DNA from: Halapricum desulfuricans | Lineage (GTDB): Archaea; Halobacteriota; Halobacteria; Halobacteriales; Haloarculaceae | Length of the DNA stretch: 64,000 nucleotides | Direction of reading: 5' to 3' | Assembly: GCF_017094465.1 (NCBI RefSeq) | Contig: NZ_CP064791.1 | Coordinates: 1,240,001-1,304,000 of the forward strand | Part shown: in pieces, positions 23,910 to 32,408 of the stretch | Position numbering within the stretch: the first letter of the stretch is position 1 | Layout: every line of letters starts with the position of its first letter | Program-made: the position numbers and the translations under genes | Notes under the pieces: model-generated | Seen by the model: only the letters and a program-made list of their open reading frames with translations | Databases searched by the model: none | Told to the model about the DNA's origin: nothing

Positions 23910-24706
23910 TGATACTCGCGCAGGTCGACCTCCCGGCGCTGATCAGATCGCTCTTCTCGGAACGGGGCGCGGTCGCGGTCGCAGTGCTGACACTGTTTGT
24001 CGGGGCCGTGGCCGGTTATCTCGTCTGGCGCGGCACGACGAACTTCCTGCGCCGACAGGGTGTCGACGACGCCGTCGAAGGGACCTTGTTCGAGCGGACA
24101 GTCAACAACCTGGGCCTTTCGACGGTCGGAATTCTCTCGCAGCTGGCGGCGCTGGCCGTGTATCTCCTCAGTGTCATTCTCGCGCTGAACGTCACCCAGT
24201 TGGTCGACACCGAGTTCTTCTGGATTCGATTCACGACGCTGCTCCCGCGGCTGTTCGTCGCCGCCCTGGCCGTCATCCTCGGCCTCGTCGTCGGCGATAA
24301 GGCCAAACTCGTCGTCAGCGACCGGCTCAAGAGCATCAAGCTCCCCGAGGTATCGCTCATTCCGGAACTCGTCAAGTACAGTATCTTCTACATCGCCGCG
24401 CTCATCGCGCTCGGGCAACTGGGCGTGACTACGGCCGCCCTGCTCGTGTTGCTGGCCGTCTACGCGTTCGGTCTCGTCTTTCTCGGCGGACTCGCGTTCA
24501 AAGATCTGCTCGCCGCCGGTGCTGCCGGTGTCTATCTGCTGCTCTCCCAGCCCTATGGCATCGGCGACGAGGTGGAGATCGACGGCACGCGCGGAATCGT
24601 CCAGGAGATCAACGTCTTCGTCACGCACGTCGAGAGCGACGACGTCGAGCACATCATCCCGAACCAGCGGGTGTTCAAGCGCGGGATCGTCCGTATTCGT
24701 CAGTAG
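23909..24706 (+). CDS. mscS: Small-conductance mechanosensitive channel (MscS family)
   Basis: The 265-residue protein has about four hydrophobic segments (residues 24-45, 72-95, 108-130, 150-180), the last being a Gly/Ala-rich pore helix (FKDLLAAGAAGVYLLLSQPYGIGDE), followed by the short MscS beta domain (IDGTRGIVQEINVFVTHV). It lacks the larger C-terminal vestibule domain of E. coli MscS, ending soon after the beta domain. It would release solutes on hypo-osmotic shock. Overlap with dacZ by one base suggests coupled expression. Confidence 0.87.
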   Translation: MILAQVDLPALIRSLFSERGAVAVAVLTLFVGAVAGYLVWRGTTNFLRRQGVDDAVEGTLFERTVNNLGLSTVGILSQLAALAVYLLSVILALNVTQLVDTEFFWIRFTTLLPRLFVAALAVILGLVVGDKAKLVVSDRLKSIKLPEVSLIPELVKYSIFYIAALIALGQLGVTTAALLVLLAVYAFGLVFLGGLAFKDLLAAGAAGVYLLLSQPYGIGDEVEIDGTRGIVQEINVFVTHVESDDVEHIIPNQRVFKRGIVRIRQ

Positions 24707-24756
24707 GGCGCGAAAAATCGGTGAGTGGGTCGGGGGGATGCGCGATTCGACGGCGC

Positions 24757-25755
24757 TCAGCGCTTGAGCGCCGGGGTATCGGCCTCGTAGGCGAGCAACT
24801 CCTTGAGTTCGTCGTCGACAGTCGCGACCGTGATCGACGCGCCCATCATGTCCAGAGAGGTCATGTAATCGCCGACCATGGGGTCCCAGACCTCCAGGCC
24901 GTGCTCGTCCATCAGTTCCTGGACCTTGCGGTTGAGCACGAACAGTTCCATCAGCGGCGTCCCTCCCATGCCGTTGACGATCGTGACGACCTCGTCACCC
25001 TCGTCGGGGTCGAGGTCGTCAAGCACCTCACCAGTCAACTCTTCGGCGATGTCGTCGGCTGGCATCATGTCGACCCGTTCGGTTCCGGGTTCGCCGTGAA
25101 TCCCGATCCCGAGTTCGATCTCGTCTTCGCCGAGGTCGAAGGTCGGCTCGCCCTTCTCGGGCGTGACACAGGAGGTCAGGGCCGTCCCCATCGTCCGGAC
25201 GTTGTCGATCATCTTCTCGGCGAGCCGTGCGACCTCTTCGAGATCCTCACCGCGGTGGGCGGCTGCGCCCGCGACCTTGTGGACGAGGATCGTCCCGGCG
25301 ACGCCGCGCCGGCCGGACGTGTACAGCGAGTCCTCGACGGCGACGTCGTCGTTGACGACGACCTGTTCGACGTCCTCGACGCCCTCCATCTCGGCCATCT
25401 CGGCGGCCGTCTCGAAGTTCATCACGTCGCCCTCGTAGTTTTTCACTACGCAGAGGACGCCCTCGCCCGAGTCGGTCGCCTGGAGCATCTCGCTCAACTC
25501 GTCGGCCGTCGGCGACGTGAACACTTCGCCTGCGGCCGCACCGTCGAGCATGCCGTCACCGATGTAGCCCGCGTGTGTCGGTTCGTGGCCCGACCCGCCG
25601 CCGCTGACAACTGCGACTTTCCCGTCGACCGGTGCATCCGATCGTACCATCACGTTCGTCCCGTCGAGCCGGCGTAGTCGGTCGGGATAGGCTGCCTCCA
25701 TCCCGTCTAGCATCTCGTCTACGACGTCTTCCGGATCGTTGATCAACTTCTTCAT
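24757..25755 (-). CDS. dhaK: Dihydroxyacetone kinase subunit DhaK
   Basis: The 332-residue protein contains the substrate loop SGGGSGHEPTHAGYIG (about residues 50-65) and the His-bearing GIGIHGEPG that covalently holds dihydroxyacetone in DhaK. Together with DhaL and a phosphoryl donor (DhaM or ATP) it forms dihydroxyacetone phosphate, a glycerol breakdown step in haloarchaea. No dhaL or dhaM gene follows: the next sequence is the convergent mscS end. Its partners must be elsewhere. The start is the ATG with a leader of about 40 A/T-richer bases. Confidence 0.92.
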   Translation of the reverse strand: MKKLINDPEDVVDEMLDGMEAAYPDRLRRLDGTNVMVRSDAPVDGKVAVVSGGGSGHEPTHAGYIGDGMLDGAAAGEVFTSPTADELSEMLQATDSGEGVLCVVKNYEGDVMNFETAAEMAEMEGVEDVEQVVVNDDVAVEDSLYTSGRRGVAGTILVHKVAGAAAHRGEDLEEVARLAEKMIDNVRTMGTALTSCVTPEKGEPTFDLGEDEIELGIGIHGEPGTERVDMMPADDIAEELTGEVLDDLDPDEGDEVVTIVNGMGGTPLMELFVLNRKVQELMDEHGLEVWDPMVGDYMTSLDMMGASITVATVDDELKELLAYEADTPALKR

Positions 25756-25891
25756 GGTTCATTGTGAATGACAACGCGTGACGCCAAATAGCTTTTCTTA
25801 CCTGTCACTCCTCGTTCACTGGCACACCTCGGGTAGTGGCTCTCTGTTCGCCACAAGAGTCGCCGTCTCGACATCGCACGCGCTCGAACGA

Positions 25892-27241
25892 CTACCCCAA
25901 TTTCCCGTTCAGCACCTTCGCCGTCGTCAACACCGGATCCCAGGTTGGGCTGAAGGGCGGAGCGTAAGCCAGATCGAGATACTCGACGTCCTCGACAGTC
26001 AGCCCCTCGTGCAGCGCTGTCGCGACGGTGTCGATCCGCTTTGCGACGCCCTCCCGGCCGACGATACTCGCGCCCAGCACCTGCTCGGTCTCCCGGTCGG
26101 CAACCATCGTCAGTTCCAGCTTGTCACCGCCCGGATAGTAGTGAGCCCGTGACGGGGCGTCGATCGTCACTGACACGGGGTCGAACCCGGCTTCGTTGGC
26201 CCGCTGCTCGTCGGTGATCCCGGTTCGAGCGGCCGCGAGGTCGAACGCTTTGACGACGGCTGTCCCGGCGATCTCTCCCACTGGCGTCTCCGTTCCGGTG
26301 ACGGTCTGACCGATGGCCCGGCCGGCGCGGTTGGCCGTCAGCGCCAGCGGCACGTGGTCGGGCTCGCCGGTCACCGTGTGGGTCATCTCCGCGACGTCAC
26401 CGGCAGCGTAGACGTCCTCGACGTTCGTCCGCCCGTATTCGTCGGTCGCGATCGCGCCCGTCTCGCCCAGTTCGATCCCCGCGTCGTCGGCGATTTCGGC
26501 GTTGGGCACGACGCCTGCCCCGACGAGTACCGCATCGACTGGGACCGAATCGTCGTCGGTTTCGACGGCCTCGACCGTTCCGTCGCCGACCAGGCGATCG
26601 ACCTGTGTCGAGAGGCGGAGATCGACGCCCTGCTCGCGCAGTTCGTCGCCGACGGCCTCGCCGACGCTCTCGCCGAAGGTGGGCAGAACCTGCGGGAGCA
26701 TCTCGAACAGCGCCACGTCCAGATCGTGGGCCTCGAATGCCTCGGCCATCTCGATGCCGACGTAGCCACCGCCGATAACTGCCACCCGGTCGAGGTCCTC
26801 GTTCTCGACGTAGGACTTGATCTCCCGGCCGGCGTCCATGCTGTGGAGCGTGAACACGCCTTCGAGATCCAGTCCGTCGATCAGCGGTTCCAGCGCCCGC
26901 GCCCCGGTCGAGATCAGCAGGTCATCGTAGGACTGTTCGTAGGTCTCCGCGTCGCTCTCGACGGTGACGATCCGCTCGTCGGTGTCGATCGCCGTCGCTT
27001 CGTGGCCCATCCGCAGGTCGATGTCCCGCTCGTCGATGAACCGCTCGGGCGTGACCGCCACCAGGTCCTCGAGGTCCGATATCTCTCCCTTGACGTAGTA
27101 GGGCAGGCCACAGGCCCCATACGAGACCCACTCGCCGCGTTCGAGGACGACGACCTCGCGGTCGGGATCGTCGCGCTTGGCCTTGCTTGCCGCGCTCATC
27201 CCCGCCGCGTCGCCGCCGACGATCAGAAACGTCTCACTCAT
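25892..27241 (-). CDS. CoA-disulfide reductase / NADH oxidase-like flavoprotein
   Basis: The protein has about 449 residues. FAD site IVGGDAAGMSAASKAKR is at the start. The single redox Cys in SYGACGLPYYV (about residue 43) is characteristic of CoADR/Nox-type enzymes rather than CxxxxC disulfide reductases. The NAD(P)H site is VAVIGGGYVGIEMAEAF and the FAD signature is DVYAAGDVAEM. The C-terminal dimer domain is complete. It likely reduces a low-molecular-weight disulfide or oxygen using NAD(P)H. An ATG three codons earlier (27250) is equally possible. Longer upstream extension is not acidic and is rejected. Confidence 0.87.
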   Translation of the reverse strand: MSETFLIVGGDAAGMSAASKAKRDDPDREVVVLERGEWVSYGACGLPYYVKGEISDLEDLVAVTPERFIDERDIDLRMGHEATAIDTDERIVTVESDAETYEQSYDDLLISTGARALEPLIDGLDLEGVFTLHSMDAGREIKSYVENEDLDRVAVIGGGYVGIEMAEAFEAHDLDVALFEMLPQVLPTFGESVGEAVGDELREQGVDLRLSTQVDRLVGDGTVEAVETDDDSVPVDAVLVGAGVVPNAEIADDAGIELGETGAIATDEYGRTNVEDVYAAGDVAEMTHTVTGEPDHVPLALTANRAGRAIGQTVTGTETPVGEIAGTAVVKAFDLAAARTGITDEQRANEAGFDPVSVTIDAPSRAHYYPGGDKLELTMVADRETEQVLGASIVGREGVAKRIDTVATALHEGLTVEDVEYLDLAYAPPFSPTWDPVLTTAKVLNGKLG

Positions 27242-27373
27242 ACCTGTCATTTCGATGCCCCACCGGTAAAGAATTGCGGTGAAAACACAATTCTGGCGCC
27301 GATATCGGTGGCAGCGTACGTTCACCTATCGCTCCTCCGTCACGTATAATTCGCTTGCCGTACACGACCAAAT

Positions 27374-27991
27374 ATGAACGACGTAACCGTCGTCATCCCG
27401 GCGTACAACGAAGCCGGTCGCGTGGGACAGGTCGTCGAGGAACTGATCGAGGACTACGACGTGCTGGTCGTCGACGACGGTTCGACCGACGGGACGGTCG
27501 CCGAAGCCGGAGACGCCGGCGCACGGGTCGTCGAGCAACCGACGAACCGGGGATACATCGCGGCGCTCAAACGAGGGTTCCGCGAGGCCGACACTGAGAC
27601 CGTCGTCACCTACGACGCCGACGGCGAGCACCGGCCGGCGGATGTCGCACGGGTCGCCGAACCGATCGACACCCACGATCTGGATCTGGTACTGGGTGCA
27701 CGATCACACGTGCCGCGCCCGTCCGAGCGCTTTCTCAACGCTCTCACCCGGCTCAAAGTGCCCGTCAGCGACTCGGGGACGGGATTGCGAGCGCTCCGGC
27801 GTGAGCTAGCGGTCGAACTGGCGTTGGATACGACCTGTACCTGTGGGACGCTCGTTCTGGAAGCGACCGCGAAGGGCGCGCGGATCGGCGAGGTGCCGAT
27901 CGAGACCCGCGAGATAGCGAAGCCACGCGGGATCGCGTGGGGCCACGGCCGGCAACTGCTGCACGTGTTACGGCATCTCCGAAAGATCTGA
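27374..27991 (+). CDS. GT2 family glycosyltransferase (dolichyl-phosphate sugar synthase-like)
   Basis: The 205-residue single GT-A domain starts VTVVIPAYNEAGRVGQVV, with LVVDDGSTDGT (residues 33-43) and the DxD motif in VTYDADGEHRPADV (about 75-78). It has no membrane helices. It probably charges a polyprenyl phosphate with a sugar. A short structured element begins directly at its stop codon. It is divergent from the flavoprotein and convergent with cheF. Confidence 0.85.
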   Translation: MNDVTVVIPAYNEAGRVGQVVEELIEDYDVLVVDDGSTDGTVAEAGDAGARVVEQPTNRGYIAALKRGFREADTETVVTYDADGEHRPADVARVAEPIDTHDLDLVLGARSHVPRPSERFLNALTRLKVPVSDSGTGLRALRRELAVELALDTTCTCGTLVLEATAKGARIGEVPIETREIAKPRGIAWGHGRQLLHVLRHLRKI

Positions 27992-28072
27992 TAGTGATTG
28001 CTGTAACGATTTACCGGTGCAACCGCACGGAGTCGTGCGGTTGACCCGGAACGGACTTACAACAATCACTAT
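27991..28072. repeat. 82-bp palindromic (MITE/REP-like) element
   Basis: The ends are long inverted repeats, ATAGTGATTGCTGTAA and TTACAACAATCACTAT (15 of 16 pair). In the middle CAACCGCACG and CGTGCGGTTG form a perfect 10-bp stem with a GAGT loop (about 28019-28042). The whole can form a nested cruciform. It starts on the last base of the GT2 stop codon. No coding capacity. Could also act as a bidirectional terminator for the convergent genes. Confidence 0.75.
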
Positions 28073-28094
28073 GAGGCCACGTCCCGCGTCTGAT

Positions 28095-28955
28095 TCACCC
28101 GTCGCCGATCGTCTCGCCGGCGACCTGCCTCCCCTCCGGTGTCAGCGCGACCTCGGTCCGCTCGCGCTCGACTTCGATGACGTCGTATTCGATCAGTCGG
28201 TCGAATATCTCCTCGACCCGCTCGACGTCCCGATCGACGAATTCGGGAATGTCGAACGGTGAGACGCCCGTGTGCAAGGCCATGATGACCTGTTTTTCCA
28301 CGCCGTCGAGATCTAGGTTCGCCCGGTGGCGCTCGACTCCCTCCTCGAGTAACGCACCCATGACGGCGGTGTGGTGGGGCTCGCCGGTCAGGTGCGTCTC
28401 GACGCTGCGGTCGTCCTCGGTGTGTTCGACCTCGTAGACGGTTCGGTCCTGGCCGTCGATCGTCCGCTCGTCGGTGTCTACGTCGCCGATGTCGTTTCGG
28501 TCGATCGTGACTTTCTGTCCGTCGGCCACCGCGAGACGGATCGCCTCTTCGGAGATCTTCACTTTCGCTTTGGTCCACTCGACGTCCTGAATCACGCCGC
28601 CCTCGACGGCCGGATGCTGGACGAGCAGGATGCCGTTGTTGAGCGAGGCCTTGTACAGTGCCGTCTCGAACGCACCCTGATCGGGCGTCGTGACGAGAAA
28701 GACCGTCCCCTCCGTTTTGAGGGCGGTATAGCTCCCCTCGACGGCCGCGGCCTGGTTTACGTCGAATCGGTCGTTGACCTGTTCGAGCGCGTCGATCGTG
28801 ACCGAGCGCTTCTCGTCGCCGATCAACACGACCCGGTCGGTCGTCAGGACCACGCGACAGGTCGTCCAGTCGGCGTCGCGGATCTCGCGGCCGTCCTTGA
28901 CGGCCTGCATGAACTGCCCGCGCTCGTCGTAGAGTTTGTGTTCGCCCTCGCTCAT
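28095..28955 (-). CDS. cheF: Archaeal taxis protein CheF
   Basis: The 286-residue protein matches the DUF439/CheF family that links the Che signalling proteins to the archaellum motor in haloarchaea. The N-terminal two thirds are two related beta-rich domains (DWTTCRVVLTTDRVVLIGDE and EWTKAKVKISEEAIRLAV), and the C-terminus is a winged-helix-like segment (KQVIMALHTGVSPFDIPEF to YDVIEVERE). ATG 28955 (MSEGEHKLYDERG) is preferred to one six codons earlier. No other che or arl genes are in the window, so this is either a second copy or separated from the main cluster. Confidence 0.8.
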   Translation of the reverse strand: MSEGEHKLYDERGQFMQAVKDGREIRDADWTTCRVVLTTDRVVLIGDEKRSVTIDALEQVNDRFDVNQAAAVEGSYTALKTEGTVFLVTTPDQGAFETALYKASLNNGILLVQHPAVEGGVIQDVEWTKAKVKISEEAIRLAVADGQKVTIDRNDIGDVDTDERTIDGQDRTVYEVEHTEDDRSVETHLTGEPHHTAVMGALLEEGVERHRANLDLDGVEKQVIMALHTGVSPFDIPEFVDRDVERVEEIFDRLIEYDVIEVERERTEVALTPEGRQVAGETIGDG

Positions 28956-29076
28956 GGCAGGTCGATCGACCACTGCGGATCGATCTGTTCAGTATTCCGT
29001 TGGGCACACGTCCGATTAGGGTTTTCGGGTGCTCTTCGGTATCGACAGCTCGTACAAAAACCGCTGATTAGCACTG

Positions 29077-29376
29077 TTACCGGGGTGACGGGGGCGACTG
29101 GCGACCGACGTACATCGAATACGTGACGATCAGCAGACCGATCGCGACGAACGTAGCACTCACGCTGGCTGCGTGGACGGCCTGTGCGACGTTGAGACTG
29201 ATGAGTGCTCCACCCAAGAGTGCGCCGACAGCCACGAACGCCATCCCCCCGAACAACGCACCGAGCGCACGCGACTGCCGACGCCGGTACGCACGATAGG
29301 AGAGGGAGGCGAGCATCCCGCTACAGACGAAAATGACCGTCTCGGCCGCGACGAGGAGCGACGTACTTCCGTACAT
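29077..29376 (-). CDS. DUF7521-like small membrane protein (paralogue 1)
   Basis: The 99-residue product has three hydrophobic segments (residues 5-25, 38-60, 68-90) and a basic loop SYRAYRRRQSRALGAL after the first. The layout and the loop are shared with the 100-residue protein at 29560-29862 (SYRAYKRTRAPSLRAL), so the two are paralogues. From memory this resembles the haloarchaeal DUF7521 family, usually beside winged-helix regulators. Function unknown. Confidence 0.7.
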   Translation of the reverse strand: MYGSTSLLVAAETVIFVCSGMLASLSYRAYRRRQSRALGALFGGMAFVAVGALLGGALISLNVAQAVHAASVSATFVAIGLLIVTYSMYVGRQSPPSPR

Positions 29377-29559
29377 GAGTCAGTTACCATCCCGTATGCA
29401 TCGATTCCAGATATACCCTGATAGCATTACCAGGAGACGGGAATAGCGACCCCCTCACTCGTCACTGCTCGCAGTCACCCGCAACCCACTCGGAGCCGAC
29501 ACCGCTGGAACCCGTTTCTCGCGCGAGCGGACACGTTTCCGGACGTGGCCGCACCAGGG

Positions 29560-29862
29560 TCACTTCTGCGTGTACAGCGAGTAGACAATCACGCCGAACC
29601 CGATCATCGTGAGTCCACTTTCTATCGTCAGGCTCACGTAGATCGGGACGTCGATAAACCGGTTCAACAGGAGATTCGAGACGCCTGCCAGTAACGATCC
29701 AGTCGTGACGAGCCCGAAGCCGATCGCGAGCGCTCGCAGCGACGGCGCCCGAGTTCGTTTGTACGCACGGTACGAGAAGTACGTGATGAGGCCCCCGAGG
29801 ATCAGCGTCAGCGTCTTGAATGCGATGGCGGTTGGCGGGAGCGTATACGTGTGTGGACTCAT
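29560..29862 (-). CDS. DUF7521-like small membrane protein (paralogue 2)
   Basis: The 100-residue product has three hydrophobic segments (about 12-30, 45-62, 75-95) and the basic loop SYRAYKRTRAPSLRAL, matching paralogue 1. Its ATG overlaps the stop of the winged-helix regulator gene by 4 bases (ATGA), so regulator and membrane protein are translated as a pair. The pairing suggests the membrane protein may sense or be controlled by that regulator, which is an inference. Confidence 0.72.
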   Translation of the reverse strand: MSPHTYTLPPTAIAFKTLTLILGGLITYFSYRAYKRTRAPSLRALAIGFGLVTTGSLLAGVSNLLLNRFIDVPIYVSLTIESGLTMIGFGVIVYSLYTQK

Positions 29863-30236
29863 GTTTCTTTGCGCACCTCCGACCAGAGGTTCTCCAGGCG
29901 CTCGTCGGCCGTCCGCGCACGGCGGGCGATCGAGACGTCGAACTCCTGATCGTCCGTCACCCCGATGATGACCTCCTTGAAGTCGAGCTCGTACGTGCTC
30001 GCGTGCTGACCGTCGGGACGGATTTCGACACCCTCACTGAGCAGTGATGCCTCGGTCAGCAATTCGAGTTTCCGATAGGTCGTCGACAGCGGGATGTCAC
30101 TCGCATCGGAGATCTCGCTTGCGGTCATCGGTTCGTCGAGCTCACTGATGATCGCCCGGCATTCGGGGTCGTCGAGTGCATCGAGCACGTCCTGGAGGTC
30201 AGGAGCGTCCTCGTCCGCGAACGGGTCACGGACCAT
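29859..30236 (-). CDS. Winged-helix transcriptional regulator (ArsR-like)
   Basis: With ATG 30236 (MVRDPFADEDAPD) the product is 125 residues. The helix-turn-helix lies in PMTASEISDASDIPLSTTYRKLELLTEA (about residues 35-62; first and second halves MTASEISDASD and STTYRKLELL), followed by a wing and an acidic-basic C-terminus. Similar haloarchaeal regulators are found upstream of DUF7521 genes, as here with a 4-base overlap. A 32-codon longer frame is hydrophobic and unlikely. Confidence 0.82.
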   Translation of the reverse strand: MVRDPFADEDAPDLQDVLDALDDPECRAIISELDEPMTASEISDASDIPLSTTYRKLELLTEASLLSEGVEIRPDGQHASTYELDFKEVIIGVTDDQEFDVSIARRARTADERLENLWSEVRKET

Positions 30237-30346
30237 TTCACTCAGCCATACGACACTCACGGGTTTAACGGCACCGACATCTCCGGGCGAGCACACCGCT
30301 ATCTGTAGGGCGGCGCTTATATACTGGGCCACCGAACCCCCAACGC

Positions 30347-30799
30347 ATGCACGACTCCAGTCCGAGGGCGGACCGGCGCGCCGTCTCGGAACTCGCCAGT
30401 GCCGTCGTGCTGATCGTGATCGTCATCGGGATAGTAACTGCGATCGGATCGAGCGTCCTCTTTCTGGAGAACGAGCAGTCCGGCCCCCAGGCACAGTTCA
30501 GCTTCGATTACAACGAGGACCGCCAGTACATTCTCATCGAACACGACGGCGGAGACACGTTCGCAGCCGGAAACCTCTCGGTTCAGGGACCGGACGACGC
30601 GTCCGCACGCTGGTCGGAGCTTGCGAGCGTCAGCGAATCGACGACGGTCGGCCCCGACTCGGTTCCGGTCCGAGTCGGCGAAACCGGCGCGTACGGTGAG
30701 CCTGTCGGCTCCCAGGATTCCCTGCGGATCGTCTACATCGACCCGGAATCCGGCGATGCAACTGTCCTCGACACCTGGAACGGGACGAGCGGTATCTAG
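30347..30799 (+). CDS. Archaeal type IV pilin-like protein
   Basis: The 150-residue protein has a short basic leader ending RRAVSELASA followed by an uninterrupted hydrophobic helix (VVLIVIVIGIVTAIG, about residues 19-33). This is the class III (prepilin) signal recognised by the archaeal peptidase PibD. The acidic beta-rich remainder is exported. Such pilins assemble into adhesion pili. No PilB/PilC genes are present here, so the assembly machine is elsewhere. The stop overlaps the convergent rtcB stop by 4 bases. Confidence 0.85.
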   Translation: MHDSSPRADRRAVSELASAVVLIVIVIGIVTAIGSSVLFLENEQSGPQAQFSFDYNEDRQYILIEHDGGDTFAAGNLSVQGPDDASARWSELASVSESTTVGPDSVPVRVGETGAYGEPVGSQDSLRIVYIDPESGDATVLDTWNGTSGI

Positions 30800-32256
30800 C
30801 CTTTGATATTACAGACAGGATATGTCCGGGCGACCTTGTCCCCGATTCCCAGCGCGTCCGAGACGTTCACCACCTCGTCGACATCCTTGTAGACGCCGGG
30901 GGCCTCCTCGGCGACGGTCGCACCGCTGTTTGCCTTAACATAGACGTGCTGTTGATCCCGGAGTTCGTCCTGGACGTCCTCGCCCCAGTAGGTGTTTTTC
31001 GCTTCCGTCCGGGACATCAACCGTCCCGCGCCGTGGGCGGTCGAGCCGAACGTCTCTTCGAGTGATCGCTCGCCCCCGCGAAGCACGTAGCTGCCCGCAC
31101 CCATACTGCCCGGGATGATGATCGGCTGGCCCACATCGGCGTAAGCCGGCGGCAGTTCCGGCCGACCCGCCGGGAACGCCCGCGTCGCGCCCTTCCGGTG
31201 GACGTACAGCTCGACGTCCTCCCCATCGACGGTGTGGGTCTCCTTTTTGGCGATGTTGTGTGCTACGTCGTACAGCAACTCCATCCCCATGTCATCCCAC
31301 GATCGGTCGAAAACGTCCTCGAAGACCGCTCGGGCCTGGTGAGTGATCAACTGCCGATTGACCCACGCGAAGTTGATCGCCGCACACATCGCCCCGTAGT
31401 ACTCCTCGGCCAGGTGTGACCCCGCCGGCGCGGCCGCCAGTTCCTTGTCGGGCAGTCGGTTCAACAGGCCTTGATGCGCCTGTTCGATCTCCCGGAGGTA
31501 ATCCGTACAGATCTGGTGACCCAGCCCCCGCGAGCCACAGTGAATCAACACGACGATCTGCTCCTCCCGAAGGCCGAACTCCGCGGCGACGTCTTCGTCG
31601 AAAATATCGGTCACTCGCTGGACCTCCAGGAAGTGGTTCCCCGAACCGAGCGAGCCCACCTGTGCTTTGCCGCGGTCCTTGGCCTTCTGTGAGACTGCAT
31701 CGGGATCGGCATCCGGCCGCTTGCCCTCGTCCTCGCAATGGGCGAGGTCTTCGGGGACGGCATATCCCTCCCGTAACGCCCACTCGACGCCGTCCGCCAG
31801 GATCTCGTCGATATCGTCTCGGGAGCCCTCGAAAATCCCGCCGCCACCGAGACCTGACGGAATAGCGTCAAATAGTGCGTCGACGAGTTCCTCTTCTCGC
31901 CCTTCGACGTCGCTATAGGCCATATTCGTCCGAATCATTCTGACGCCGCAATTTATATCATATCCGACAGCTCCCGGCGAGATACAGCCGTTCTCGGCGT
32001 CGATTCCGGCGACGCCGCCGACGGGGAAGCCGTAGCCCTGGTGACCGTCGGGCATACAGACGGCGTACTTCCGGATGCCGGGCAGGTGTGTCGTGTTCTT
32101 GAGTTGTTCGAGGGTCCTGTCGTCACTGATCTCCTCGAGGAGCGATTCGCTGGCGAGCACACGAGCGGGGACGTTCATCTCCCCTTCCCTCGGGATCTCC
32201 CAGACGTACTCACGGATCTTCTGCAGGGTGATGTCGCCGGCGTCGTAGGTGGTCAT
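30796..32256 (-). CDS. rtcB: RNA-splicing ligase RtcB
   Basis: The 486-residue protein carries the family's metal and guanylylation residues: GYDINCGVRMI (Cys ligand, about residue 98), GSGNHFLEVQ, HCGSRGLGHQ and the C-terminal STAHGAGRLMSR with the guanylylated His. It joins 2',3'-cyclic phosphate and 5'-OH ends, completing archaeal tRNA intron splicing. Length is normal. It is monocistronic, and a short multi-hairpin element lies in the 150 bases upstream. Confidence 0.95.
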   Translation of the reverse strand: MTTYDAGDITLQKIREYVWEIPREGEMNVPARVLASESLLEEISDDRTLEQLKNTTHLPGIRKYAVCMPDGHQGYGFPVGGVAGIDAENGCISPGAVGYDINCGVRMIRTNMAYSDVEGREEELVDALFDAIPSGLGGGGIFEGSRDDIDEILADGVEWALREGYAVPEDLAHCEDEGKRPDADPDAVSQKAKDRGKAQVGSLGSGNHFLEVQRVTDIFDEDVAAEFGLREEQIVVLIHCGSRGLGHQICTDYLREIEQAHQGLLNRLPDKELAAAPAGSHLAEEYYGAMCAAINFAWVNRQLITHQARAVFEDVFDRSWDDMGMELLYDVAHNIAKKETHTVDGEDVELYVHRKGATRAFPAGRPELPPAYADVGQPIIIPGSMGAGSYVLRGGERSLEETFGSTAHGAGRLMSRTEAKNTYWGEDVQDELRDQQHVYVKANSGATVAEEAPGVYKDVDEVVNVSDALGIGDKVARTYPVCNIKG

Positions 32257-32324
32257 ACGTGCATATCGACGCCCGACGATAAAGAAAGGTCCCTGTCGTT
32301 CACGACCGGGCTATCTTTCTGCGA

Positions 32325-32408
32325 GGAGAGAATCCCGCCGTCGTCGGGCTACGCCCGACTGCCTGAGGGATCTTCGATCCCTCTCCGTTTACGGCGGGGA
32401 GGATGTCA
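32325..32408. repeat. Multi-hairpin element, copy 1
   Basis: An outer stem, CCCGCCGT (32334-32341) with ACGGCGGG (32391-32398), encloses two triloop hairpins: GTCGGGC-TAC-GCCCGAC (32343-32359) and GAGGGATC-TTC-GATCCCTC (32365-32383). The flanks GAGAGAAT and GAGGATGTCA look like the right end of haloarchaeal IS1341-type (tnpB-only) elements. Related copies lie at 56100-56180 and 56465-56615. No tnpB is attached. Confidence 0.65.
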
